Below, in pieces: positions 1 through 10,640 of a DNA stretch of 64,000 nucleotides. This DNA is from Inia geoffrensis. Lineage: Eukaryota > Chordata > Mammalia > Artiodactyla > Iniidae. Under the pieces are notes generated by a model. That model saw only the letters and a list, made by a program, of their open reading frames with translations. It did not search any database and was not told the DNA's origin. The stretch is taken from assembly GCA_036417435.1 (NCBI GenBank), contig CM070909.1, positions 13,858,597 to 13,922,596 of the forward strand, read 5' to 3'. Position 1 is the first letter of the stretch; the number at the start of each line of letters is the position of its first letter. The position numbers and the translations under genes were made by a program.

Positions 1-480
1 CTAAAATATTTCAGAATAAAAATAGATATCATTTGCTTTTCCTCTTTATATTCTCACAAGTGAACAGCAGAGTTTTTCAGACACTACATGACATTCTTGT
101 GTTTTAAATTTTTCTCAGTTTTAATTTCTAGTGTAATTAATATTGAGATATATAACTTTCAAAAAGAAAACCTCCTTGTGGTGTCCAATAATTTTTAAAA
201 GTGTGAGGCATCCCTGAGAAAAAGCTGGAGAACTGAGCCTATGAATTTAGTAGCCATTGATGATTATTCCCTGAATTTATTATTTCATTAGAGGTTGTAA
301 AATATTAATATTAAAATGTAAATCTGATCTTCTCCCTCTTCTGCTTAAATCAGTTCTTCTGCTTGTTCTTCAGTTAAGGTGAAACATCTGAGGGACATGA
401 TAGAGTATCCTATTATAGATTGATGATGTCTATTGGTGCTTTTGCACTGAGGAAGTTTCTATTTCTGGACACAAAGTAAG
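1..480. other. AT-rich non-coding sequence
   Basis: No ORF, RNA gene or clearly recognisable repeat was seen. It is AT-rich intergenic or intronic DNA that runs into L1-like sequence to the right. Confidence 0.4.
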
Positions 481-1554
481 AGATTGATATTCCAGGATTT
501 ACCCAGAAAGCCAATACTGGAGAACAGAGAAATTAACAGAGCTTTGTCACAGTTTTTGCTAGAGAAACACATTGAAGGCATGAGGAGCTAAGACGCCAGT
601 AGAAGAGAGGAATGGAGAATTGAGGTTGACATGCAGAGTTTCCCCTTGTCGTTTGCTAAATTCTTAAGTTTCACAATTCTTAAGCTAAGAAACAAAGTAG
701 AGTGCTTCCAAAAATTAGAGTGGAAAGTTTTGCAATCTTAAGGTACTAGGGAGGTAAAGATTAGAATTTAGAACTTTCTGGGGAAGGGCTCAGGGTAACA
801 CATCAGGCATTTTGTTGAAAGCCCTGGAGACGTATACCATAAGCATAGGGGAAAAAACAAGGGCAGACAAAAATCCTTACCCAAATGATGGCCCCTTGAT
901 TAAAGGAGCACCTATTGTCTTCAAAGAAAAAGGGAGGGTAAATCTTCTCTGAAGGAAACAATACCATCTGGAGATTTTACAGCTTCTATTCATGATATCT
1001 AGCATCCAATCAAAAATTACTAGGTATGCTAAGAGACAAGAACATAAAATTGATAAGTGAAGACAAAATAGAGGACAGAAATAGACCCACAGCTGATCCA
1101 GATATTGAAAACAGCAGACAAGAACTTTAATGTGTTCAAGAAAATCACAGTAGAGATGGACAAAACTGATGAAAGAATGGAGAATTTAATCAGAAAACTG
1201 GAATCTCTATAAGGGAATCAAATGGAATTTCTAATTCTAAACTGTAAAATCTCACTTCAGTGGTAACTGAACTTAACAACTTAATGGAAGGTCCCACAGT
1301 AGATTAGCACAAAAGAGATCATTAGTGAACTGAAAACAGAAAAATTTTCTGAAGCACAGAAAGAAAAAAAGAATGAAAAATACAGGAAAAAGCTTAAGAG
1401 AAATGTTAGCACAATGAAAAAGTCTAATATGAATCTAAATGGTGTTTCAGAAGGAGAGGAGAGGTAAGTGTCTGAAGAAATATTTGTAGAGATAACAGCA
1501 GAGAATTTTCCAAAATTCTTCCAATTGTTCTCTTCTCCTTTACTTCTTCCCACT
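480..1554 (+). mobile_element. Old L1 (L1M-type) 5' region, sense
   Basis: Adenine-rich sense-strand sequence resembles the 5' UTR and start of ORF1 of old mammalian L1 elements. There is a run of phrases such as gaattttccaaaattc near 1,503, preceded by a lysine/glutamate-rich, stop-interrupted stretch. No reading frame is intact. It stops close to the first antisense SINE, and sequence beyond that SINE looks like L1 in the opposite orientation. Family assignment is by recognition only. Confidence 0.5.
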
Positions 1555-1570
1555 CTCTCATCTCTTTTTT

Positions 1571-1771
1571 TTTTTTTTTTGCGGTACGTGGGCCTCTCAC
1601 TGTTGTGGCCTTTCCCATTGCAGAGCACAGGCTCCGGACGCGCAAGCTCAGCGGCCATGGCTCACGGGCCCAGCCACTTTGGGGCATGTGGGATCTTCCC
1701 AGACCGGGGCACGAACCTCCGTCCCCTGCATCGGCAGGCGGACTCTCAACCACTGTGCCACCAGGGAAGCC
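1571..1771 (-). mobile_element. CHR-type SINE (short subtype), antisense
   Basis: The + strand shows a T-run (the A tail in reverse), then gcggtacgtgggcctctcac, and ends in caccagggaagcc, the reverse complement of the tRNA-derived head with its Pol III promoter boxes. The 16-bp target-site duplication CTCTCATCTCTTTTTT is perfect at 1,555-1,570 and 1,772-1,787, so both ends are defined. Frames through it on both strands are open by chance and do not encode a protein. Confidence 0.95.
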
Positions 1772-1895
1772 CTCTCATCTCTTTTTTCTTCTTCTTTTCC
1801 CTGTGTTTTAGTTTGGATAATATATACTGATTTTCTTCAAGTTCACTGAACCTTTATCCTACATCCAGTATGCTGTTAAGCCTATACAATGAATT

Positions 1896-2100
1896 TTTTT
1901 TTTTTTTTTTGTGGTACGCGGGCCTCTCACCGTTGTGGCCTCTCCCATTGTGGAGCACAGGCTCTGGACATGCAGGCTCAGCAGCCATGGCTCACGGGCC
2001 CAGCCGCTCCGCAGCATGTGGGATCTTCCCAGACGGGCACGAACCTGCGTCCCCTGCATCAGCAGGCAGACTCTCAACCACTGTGCCACCAGGGAAGCCC
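1896..2100 (-). mobile_element. CHR-type SINE, antisense
   Basis: Full-length short-subtype copy with a T-run on the left. The target-site duplication TACAATGAATT is at 1,885-1,895 and 2,101-2,111. A few CpG sites have decayed to TpG/CpA (gtggagcacaggctctggac). Confidence 0.95.
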
Positions 2101-2205
2101 TACAATGAATTCTTAATTTCAATTATTGTATCTTTCAGTTCCAGAATATATACTTGCTTGTTTTTTAGAAATTTATTTTTATTAAGTTCTCTGTATTTTA
2201 ACTGG

Positions 2206-2411
2206 TTTTTTTTTTTCTTGCGGTATGCAGGCCCCTCACTGTTGTGGCCTCTCCAGTTGCAGAGCACAGGCTCCGGATGTGCAGGCTCAGTGGCCATGGC
2301 TCACGGGCCCAGCCGCTCCGCGGCACGTGGGATCTTCCTGGACCAGGGCATGAACCCGTGTCCTCTGCGTTGGCAGGCAGACTCTCAACCACTGCGCCAC
2401 CAGGGAAGCCC
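2206..2411 (-). mobile_element. CHR-type SINE, antisense
   Basis: Third antisense copy in under 900 bp. The target-site duplication TATTTTAACTG is at 2,194-2,204 and 2,412-2,422. The T-run is interrupted by a C before gcggtatgcaggcccctcac, and the body is more diverged than in the other two copies. Confidence 0.93.
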
Positions 2412-2899
2412 TATTTTAACTGTTTTATATGTCTTTTCCCCTGTTTTCCTTAATACATTCCTAATAGTAATTTAAAAGTTCTTGTCTGCCAATTCCAACA
2501 TCTGGGTAATCTATGGTTCTGCTTTTAATGGCTATGTTTTCCCTGTTGACAAGTTACACTTTCCTTCATATTTGCATGTCTCATTTCTTTTTTTTATTGT
2601 ATGCTGAACATTATATATCTAAAAATTTATGGGAACTGAAATATTATTTTGTCCCAGAGAGTGTGTGTCTTTTCCACTGTCAGGAAGCTAGACTGAGAAA
2701 CATTACTTTGATCCAATCAGGATTATGCTCTGTTGGGTTTAGATTACAAGTTTATTTTGTTTGAGTTCACCTCAGGTTTCAAACATCTTGAGGGTGAAAT
2801 TTGGAGCTCTCTCCTGTGTGTATAACATACCCGTTCCTCTGGCAGGACTTTTAGACTAGGCATTGTGAGACTGGCTACATCTTACCTGGAAGCATAACT

Positions 2900-3690
2900 C
2901 CTGCAATTAACAAATTTATTATTGCTTATGAAAGACAATTTGGAAAATAATTCCAAATAGAAAGACAAAACTCAATCAAAATGCCATCACTTCAATAAAG
3001 CTACATCATTATTTTGATGTATTTTCTTACAGAAATTATCCTGGGGCTAGATAGTTTATAATTGTTTCATTATTTAATTGAAATTCTAAAAGTCAGTATA
3101 TACTTTGATTGAGGTGAGGTTACCTAAAAAATATATATATATTTTTTGTCAAATCCTAAAGGAAAATAATATTTATAATGAGACTGCTTGCTTTTAAATT
3201 TTGTCCAATTTTCTTTGAGAAGGAGGCATCCACACTTTTGCATTCTTACAAGATCATTAGGATGGTAAAGTCAATTCATTGTGGCTTCTTAAATTATTAT
3301 TCTCAGAATTTTTGTTGGGAGTTGTGTGCTGTGCCTGTAAATAGTTCTTTTAAACAAATCTTTTAAACTAATACCCAAACCTTCTAATTCTGGAGGTATT
3401 AATTTTGGTGACTCTCTTAGAAAAATAGGTCTATAACTGTCAGTAGCTCTTCTAAAAGGGTAGATAGGTCATATATTTTCTGAACCTTTGTGTATCAAAG
3501 AATAAAATTTGTTACTTTTCTACATGAAAGGCAATTTAAACATAATTTCTAATGGCCCATCCTTTCCCTCCCAAAACTCTTACGATATTGCACAATTAAG
3601 TATTTGGTATTTAATATAACAGAGGAGAAGTCTGATGTTAATTTGATTTTTGTTCTTTGAAATATATATAGCATATTGTGTCTCCATTTT
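2900..3690. other. Non-coding AT-rich stretch
   Basis: No coding potential or recognisable repeat was seen apart from a short (TA)n/(AT)n run near 3,131-3,144. The short open frame at 3,178-3,366 has no family features. Confidence 0.35.
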
Positions 3691-4175
3691 TCACCCACCC
3701 ACCAAATACCCACCACAGCATATATACCCTCTTAAGCCCATACCAAGCTGAAGTGAAGCGCTGGCCATTGCTCTCTGAAGGTCACCTTAGTCAAATGTGA
3801 TGAACAGACAAAGAGGTCATATATTGACCTTGACAAGTTCCAGATGGTCCTCACTCTCTTTCACTTTACCTCCAACTTGTCTTCCTATCTGCCAAACCTG
3901 TTGATGAGCAACAGACTCTTGGTTTAAACACAGAGGCAATAACTAACTACGCAGAGGCAATAGCTTTCCCTTTGCAGTCCCACTTAGGCAGCTATATATG
4001 CTTTACTTTTCTGATTAGTTAGTTGGTGACTCCTTCTCTGTTCCTTTAACTAGCCTTCTCTGGCTGTTACTTCCCCAGCTCCTACTACAGGTGTAGAAGG
4101 TTTAAATCCTATAGTAAATCTCTTATTCCATAAGACTTATTAAGATCTCTGCTTCTCTTACTAAACCCAGCTGAT
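3690..4175 (+). mobile_element. Possible LTR of an ERV-L/MaLR-type element
   Basis: This pyrimidine-rich block lies immediately upstream of sequence resembling an ERV-L leader and gag. It ends near ctcttactaaacccagctgat, a typical MaLR/ERV-L LTR 3' end. There is no clean TG...CA pair or second LTR to confirm the borders, so start and end are estimates. Confidence 0.35.
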
Positions 4176-4632
4176 ATTGTTATTGGTACTGAAAATTGTT
4201 CCAGGGGAACAGAAACATGATGATGGGACTTTAGAATTGATTCTATGATCTACCTAAATTTGGGATTAATGACCCTGTTGCCAGTAATAAAATGGTAGCC
4301 TATTGCATGAAGTGGCAAAATAGTTACTTAAATTATAACACATGGTCATGAGAAATCAACTGCCTACAGAAATAGCTGATACCATAGATTATCTTAGGAG
4401 AAAAACAATAGCATTGGTTGATTGCTTCCAGATGCACTATAGAACTTGAAGAAAGAAAATGATGAGTTCAGAACTTTAAATTCCCAGTTTTAGATCCAGG
4501 TAAGGAACAAGATGGCTTCTATGACTGCCCTAAAATAAACCTTTATTTCTTTTAGCTGCAGAGTGTCAAGGTTTCTGACCAAGCCCAAAGTCTAGTCATG
4601 TGGATGGCTAGGTTACAATGCAAATTAAAATT
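4175..4632 (+). mobile_element. ERV-L-like leader and gag remnant
   Basis: Sense-strand sequence after the putative LTR (ggtactgaaaattgttcc near 4,183-4,201, then a degenerate region) resembles the internal part of class III endogenous retroviruses. It has many stops and frameshifts and no open frame. The assignment rests on the clearer pol remnants downstream in the same orientation. Confidence 0.4.
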
Positions 4633-4641
4633 ATAACATCA

Positions 4642-4854
4642 GGGGCTTCCCTGGTGGCGCAGTGGTTGAGAGTCCGCCTGCCGATGCAGGGCACACGGGT
4701 TCATGCCCTGGTCTGGGAGGATCCCATATGCCGCGGAGCAGCTGGGCCCGTGAGCCATGGCCACTGAGCCTGCGCGTCCGGAGCCTGTGCTCCGCAACGG
4801 AAGAGGCCACAATGGTGAGAGGCCCGCGTACCGCAAAAAAAAAAAAAAAAAAAA
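4642..4854 (+). mobile_element. CHR-type SINE, sense, with A tail
   Basis: Sense copy starting ggggcttccctggtggcgc and ending ccgcgtaccgc plus about 20 A. The target-site duplication ATAACATCA is at 4,633-4,641 and 4,855-4,863. It is one of only three sense-oriented SINEs in the window and interrupts the old provirus, so it is younger than that element. Confidence 0.95.
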
Positions 4855-4989
4855 ATAACATCAAATGGTCTCTTATATTAATGTTAGAACATTGATTGGA
4901 AGGAGTGAGAGAATTGGGGTGGGAACATATAGGAGACTCCATTTAGGCTAAGAACCCAAATTTTGTCAAGCATCTTTTGCATCAGAAAT

Positions 4990-6668
4990 AGCCTTTTGTA
5001 TTCTGTGTCTGTAAATTAGTCTCCCCTTGTCTGAAGAACCAGTAGTGACCTTTCCTGAATTGGTTGCTTTATAGGGTCCAGTGATCCAGGGTATGGACTT
5101 GGAAGGTACCCCTTCCAAGATAAAGTACAAGTTGTTTCACCTGATTCTTCCTACCAGTAAGGATGCCTATTGGGCATCTTTGGATTTTAGAGACAACATA
5201 CTCTGACCCACTCACTGGATAACCCAAAAGGCTGCTGGTTTTGTGTGGATCCTGGAAGAATCTCAGCATCAGATTGAGGCTTCTGCACAATCTGCCCTGT
5301 CATTTGGGCCATATAACTGAGCAGGTATGATCATGCTTGTGCTTTCTTTGGTATGGATAGGGATACTGTATGAAGCCTTTGGCAGGCTCCTATAGGATTT
5401 TGAAACAGAGCTATGCCATCTTCTGCAGATGACTACTGTCCTTTGAGAAATAGCTCTGTCCTGCTATTGGCCCTAATACAGACTGATAGCTTGACCACAA
5501 GCCACTAAGTTACCATGTGACCTCAGCTGCCCATCATGAGCAGAGTATTGTATGACACATAAAACCATAAAATTAAGTATGCACAGCAGCACTCTATCAT
5601 CAATCTAGATTGGTCTTGAGAAACTCCTACAGAAAGTAGTAAGTTTTATGAGTCTGGTTCCATCTCCTGCTACATTGCCTCTTCTCTCTATTGCACCTGT
5701 GAATGCACTGAAAATTCCTATAACTAAGAAAAATTTGGGCCTGGTTTAAAGATGGCTCTGAATTATATGCTGGCACCAACTGAAATTGGATGGCTGCAGT
5801 CCCACAGCCACACCCTGGGGTGAACCTGAAGAATACTGGTGAAGGAAAAACCTCATTGGGCAGGATTTCAAGAGGTACATTTAGCTGTCTACTGTATCTG
5901 GACCAAAGAGTTGGCCAGAAGTATGGATCTACATTCATGGGCAGTTGCTGACATCTGGCTGGATGGTCAGGGATAATACAGAATCAGAAGACTGATGACA
6001 CAGCATCTGGGGTAGAGGTATGTGAATGGACCTCTCCAAATGAGCACAGGGTATGGGGATATTTGCGTCCCATGTGAATATCACCAAAGGGCAACCTCAA
6101 CAAAAGAGGATATTTATAATAAGGTAGAAAAGATGACCCATTCTGTAGATGTCAGGCATCATTTTTCCTCAGACATCCCTGTCCTTGTTAAATGGGCTTT
6201 TGCACAAAGTGGTCATGTGGTCAGGGATGGAGGTTATGCATAGACTTAGCAACATGAATTTCCACTGACCAAAACTATGGCAGTGAGCCCAAGCTACAAC
6301 AGTAGAGATCAACAATGACCCTCCTGCTTTAGAACCATTCCTGCAGGATAAGCCAACCTTGGTAGGAGGATGATTATATTAGATTAATTCCATCATTCAA
6401 AAGGTACACACTGTTCTCACTGAAACAGACTATTTCAGACTAATATAATTTGGAAGCATATTTACCTTCCCTGCCTACAGTACTTCTGCCAAAATCACTA
6501 CAACCTGTGGATTTACAGAATGTCTTCATCATAATATTCCAAAGAATAGCATTTCCAACCAAGGAACTCATTTTACAGCAAATGAAGTATGGTGATATGC
6601 TCATCTCATAGAATTCACTAGTCTTACCATGACCCCATCACCGAAAACAACTGTCCTAATAGAATGGT
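4990..6668 (+). pseudogene. Decayed ERV-L-like pol (RT / RNase H / integrase)
   Basis: Conceptual + strand translation, with many frameshifts and stops, gives pol-like pieces. An RT-like block lies near 5,150-5,290, and an RNase H C-terminal block ending SWAVADIWLDGQG near 5,937-5,975. An integrase N-terminal zinc-binding block with two histidines and a terminal DGGYA is seen within 6,022-6,243, where 73 codons are still open. The best match in order and spacing is class III ERV (ERV-L). No functional protein is possible. The copy stops abruptly at 6,668-6,682, where a later insertion begins, and resumes at 8,443. Confidence 0.75.
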
Positions 6669-6682
6669 AGAATGGCTTTTTG

Positions 6683-8442
6683 CTTTAAAGATTAAGTTGT
6701 CTTTTAGAGTAATTGAAAATATTTTCTTTTACCTTCATTTATTGATTTCTGATACTCTTTATTGCTTTATGTTGATCCATGTTTCCCACCTATCTAATAT
6801 TCTTTCTCCCTGAGAACTTCTTTAGCATTTCTTTTAGAGTAGTTCTATTGACAGTGAATTCCCTCAGTTCTGATTTGTCTGAGAACATTTTTATTTCCTC
6901 TTCATTTTTAAGGATACTTTTGCCAGGTATAGAATTATGGGTTGATTTTTTTTTTTTCTTTCAGCACTTGAAAGATGTCACTTTATTGTCTTCTTGCTTG
7001 CATAGTTTTTTTTTTTTTTTGTGGTACGCGGGCCTCTCACTGCTGTGGCCTCTCCCGCCGCGGAGCACAGGATCTGGACGTGCAGGCTCAGAGGCCATGG
7101 CTCACAGGCCCAGCTGCTCCCCAGCACACGGGATCCTCCCAGACCGGGCCACGAACCTGCGTCCCCTGCATTGGCAGGCGGACTCCCAACCACTGTGCCG
7201 CCAGGGAAGCCCGCTTGCATAGTTTTTGATGAGACATATGTTATAATTCTAAGCCTTGCCCCTCTGTAAGTAATGTATCTTTTTCTCTGGATGACTTCAA
7301 GATTTTTGTTTGTCTGGTTTGCAGCTCTTTCAATATGATATGTCTAAGTTGTGGGGTTTTGGTATTTATCCTACTTGGTTCTCTGAGGTTTTTGGATATA
7401 TGACTTATTGTCTGTCATTAATTTTAGAAAAATTTTGCCCATTATTTAGTCAAATATTCTGCCTTGTTCTTTCTTCTCCTTCTGGGATTATAATTATGTA
7501 TATATCACACCATTTGATACTATCTCACATCTCTTGGTTATTCTGTTCTGTTTGTTCATTCATTCTTGTTTTTCTTTTTGCATTTTACTTTGGGTAATTT
7601 CTGTTGGCTTATCTCCAAGTTTATTGGTTCTTTGCTTACCTATGTTGAGTCTACTGATAAACTCATTTACAGCATTCTTCACCTCCATTACTGTGTTTTT
7701 TTTTAGCTCTCCCAGCCATATTGTACTGTTATTTTAAAAGTCAAATCATTTTAGCATGAGGTGGTGGGGAAGGGTGGGGGATATAATGTGGAGATTAAGT
7801 CATAGCTTTAAGCAGGCACTGTAAACTTGGGTCTTGGGGTATGGATTTCATAAGTGTTCTGTGTCTCTTGCAAATATGTACTAGGCCTAGCATGTCTTCC
7901 TGCTCCTCCTATAGGGGTAGAGCATTCTTTTTGTCCTACAGTTAGTTTTTGTTGCTTTTTTCACTGCAAATTAAGGTTTTTGTTCCACAGAGGAGATAGG
8001 AGAGACAGGTTTCAGCAGTGGCTGTGTTCCCCTCTCCCAGCCGACACTGTGAAGCAATCTTTCTCAGGATTTCCCCACTCTTCCTCATGGGAGTGGTTGG
8101 ATTCCTGGAGGAAAAGCCTGAAAGAGTGTGCAATCCCCTGCATGTCTATGTCCCTCAGGAGCCTCACACTCATTTTAGCCCATACCTGGTCTTTAGCAAT
8201 TTGGTAAGAAATTGCTAGCTGCATCTTCTTACTGGCTTAAATGATATCTGGAAGCATCTGCCAAGGTAAAAAAGTGCTCAGACCTTGTTTTTCTCTGTCT
8301 CTCTCCAGATTTCAGGTTAGTTGTTTGCCCTATAGCTGCAGTTCTCAAACGGGTTCAAGGAAAGTCATTAATTTGCACAGATAATTTATTTTGCTGTAAG
8401 GGTGACACTCTTTTCAGCTTTCTGAGCTAAATCTGGAAGCCA
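6683..8442 (-). mobile_element. Old L1-type 5' region inserted in the ERV-L, antisense
   Basis: Sequence such as tttgccaggtatagaattatgg (6,928 region) and gtttgtctggtttgcagctc (7,307 region) resembles the antisense of old L1 5' regions. The block is flanked by AGAATGGCTTTTTG (6,669-6,682) and AGAATGGCCTTTTG (8,443-8,456), a 14-bp duplication with one mismatch, and the flanking ERV pol sequence continues across it. There is no clear A/T tail at either end, so the 3' part of the element may be missing or decayed. It carries a SINE at 7,011-7,212. Confidence 0.6.
7011..7212 (-). mobile_element. CHR-type SINE, antisense
   Basis: Short-subtype copy with the perfect target-site duplication GCTTGCATAGTTTTT at 6,996-7,010 and 7,213-7,227. 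It sits inside the L1-type insert that itself sits inside the ERV, making a three-level nest. Confidence 0.95.
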
Positions 8443-9260
8443 AGAATGGCCTTTTGAAGGCTTAGTTATGATGTCAACTAGGTAGCAACACTTTGTGGGG
8501 CTGAGATAATGTTCTCCAGTTTGTGACATATACTCTGATTCAGTGACAAAAGTAGGATTCATGAGTCTCAAAATCAAAGGCTGGATATGCGAGTGCCTCC
8601 TTTTGCAATTACACTTAATGTTCCACTAGTGAATTCTTTGCTTCCTGTCCCACAACTTTAGGCTCTGCTGATCTGGAGGTATTTGCTCCCAAGTGAAGAC
8701 TGTTCCACCAGCGAATACATTGATTTTATTAAACTAGAAATTACCTGGTTTTTAGGCAACTCATGCCAGTGAATGATACTGTACTGGTTGGGGGTAATTA
8801 ATACTATTAAGGAGAAATTAGGTTGTTGCTACATAATGGACATAAAGAGAAGTATGTCTGGAACACAGGAGATACTCTGGGGGTGTCTCTTAGTACACTC
8901 ATATCCTAGGATAAAATTAATGGGAACACTACAACAAACCAGTAAAATCAGGACCATTAATGGAACAAACCCTTCAGAAACAAAAGTTTGAATCATCACA
9001 GGTAGGGAAACAGAACCATTTGAGGGGAATAGCAACATGTAATGAGTAGCAGAAGAATTCAGTTATAAATACCACTTACAACCATGTGATCAGCTGTTAT
9101 CACTTGAAAGCATGTGACCAATTGTTATCCTATTCTAACACTTATTAGTGATTATTCTCCCTTCACTGAACCCAGAATGATGTACTTCTCTTACCAGAAG
9201 GAGGAGAAATGTCTGTGGACAGACAAAAACAACTACTGTGAACTTAAGGAACTTTCATTA
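8443..9260 (+). pseudogene. ERV-L-like integrase end and dUTPase-like remnant
   Basis: This resumes the pol sequence broken at 6,668. The open stretch 8,773-8,991 (72 codons) reads WLGVINTIKEKLGCCY, then a segment ending LLVHSYPRIKLMGTLQQ. This resembles the C-terminal dUTPase domain known from ERV-L pol (beta strands around a Gly-Val-Ile core, then the QL/LLV strand). The motif residues are too decayed for activity. Sequence to about 9,260 (tataaataccacttacaacc) fits the region downstream of that domain. No env gene is seen, as expected for ERV-L. Confidence 0.65.
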
Positions 9261-9505
9261 GAAGGGATATGGACTGGCTGGCTTTGTGCTTAATATCTCT
9301 AATTCAACCTTACAGTCATACAGATTCAAATTACCACATTAATGCTTATGTTACTTTACCTTGGAAATTAAATGTTTATTATTTTAAATTAGGATAATAT
9401 GTATTATGTATAATTTGTCATAATTTTTAAAAGCACCCCATATAGGGCCCAGCATATAGTATATTATTTTCTTCATTGCTCCCCCTTTCTAAAAATACTT
9501 CCTTG

Positions 9506-9822
9506 GGCTTCTGTGGTGGCACAGTGGTTAAGAACCTGCCTGCCAATGCAGGGTACATGGGTTCGAGCCCTGGTCCAGGAAGATCCCACATGCCATGGAG
9601 CAACTAAGCCCGTGTGCCACAACTACTGAGACTGTGTGCCACACTACTGAAGCCTGCGTGCCTAGAGCCCATGCTCCACAACAAGAGAAGCCATGGCAAT
9701 GAGAAGCCCGTGCACCGCAACAAAGAGTAGCCCCTGCTCCCCACAGCTAGAGAAAGCCTGTGCACAGCAACAAAGATCCAACGCAGACAAAAATAAAATA
9801 AAAATTAAAAAAGAAGTAAATT
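9506..9822 (+). mobile_element. CHR-type SINE, long subtype, sense
   Basis: About 317 bp with the tRNA-like head (gtggcacagtggttaag; B-box-like gggttcgagccc at about 9,559) and a long repeated body in which variants of gcccgtgcaccgcaac recur. It ends in an A-rich tail. The target-site duplication AAAAATACTTCCTTG is perfect at 9,491-9,505 and 9,823-9,837. The tRNA part is a SINE promoter, not a functional tRNA gene. Confidence 0.95.
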
Positions 9823-9837
9823 AAAAATACTTCCTTG

Positions 9838-10555
9838 CTGAATATATGTATTACCCTCTTTAACATCCCCAAAAACCTTCTTTTTCCCCCTCTAGTTTCC
9901 TTTCTCCTCCAACAAACTTTAAATACAGGTCTTCCTCTTCTTAGAAAAAAATATTAATTTGGGTCTTGTAGACTAGAGCTTCCTAACTTATGTACCAAGG
10001 TACAATGATATGCTAAGGTTCATTGATGTGCCATGTGTGGGTTACAGATGTATAGATACACTGACCTTCTCAGCTATCAGTACAGTCAGCTTGGGTCTGG
10101 GGCAGCTGGAACCCCAGTTATCTTTGTTCTTCACAGACCATAAGCAGCTTCTTTCATTTATCACAGTGTTCCTTCCATACAAAAGCAGTACTGTCATTTT
10201 AAAATTTATGCTGTGACTGAAAACACTATAATTCTACAAAGGGGGATTAGAGAGATTGATTTCAGGAATTAATTTTCTAAAAGTGATTTTATCAGTATAG
10301 ATTGAATGAGACCTGGGATATGAAAATTAGGGACAAGATGCTTTGATAATTATTCTATATTCTTCAGCTCAACATAATTAATCAAGAATACTGCTTAGCA
10401 TATATAAAAGGAAAGAACTAGAAAGATTCTGCTTTAAGAAATTCTTCCCACCAAAGGGTAACTGCTGCATACATAATTTACTGCAATGCTGTCATTTTAC
10501 TAGTGATTGTAGAAGCTCTATATTTGTTGATAGCTGAACATTTAATAGTTTTATT
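9838..10555. other. Non-coding stretch, no clear feature
   Basis: It contains short phrases typical of old interspersed repeats (gcttcctaacttatgtacc, 9,979) but nothing that can be assigned. The 68-codon frame at 10,010-10,216 has no recognisable domain. Confidence 0.3.
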
Positions 10556-10640
10556 CTTTTTTATTCTATCCTATTTATTCTTTTTATCCTATCCTATCCT
10601 ATCTTTTTTATCCTATCCTATCCTATCTTTTTATCGTATT
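10556..10640. repeat. Pentanucleotide (TATCC)n microsatellite, interrupted
   Basis: Runs of tatcctatcctatcc interrupted by tctttttt, in two blocks with similar interruptions, suggest duplication of a compound unit. The purity is moderate. Confidence 0.85.

Larger units (their letters stand above)
1788..2900 (-). mobile_element. Old L1 5'-region sequence, antisense, cut by two SINEs
   Basis: Between and after the SINEs, sequence such as gtctgccaattccaacatctg (2,485 region) and tgtatgctgaacattatat resembles the antisense of L1M 5' UTRs. It is decayed and non-coding. The boundaries are approximate. Confidence 0.4.

Noticed and set aside
1424..1753. Recurring open frames with peptides like MVESPPADAGD / RYAGLSLLWPLPL / GTRASHCCGL at many positions
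   Set aside because: They all fall inside CHR SINEs and repeat from copy to copy on both strands. They are SINE shadows, not proteins.
9506..9590. Possible tRNA gene from A- and B-box-like sequences
   Set aside because: It is the tRNA-derived head of a SINE with target duplications. The cloverleaf is not maintained.
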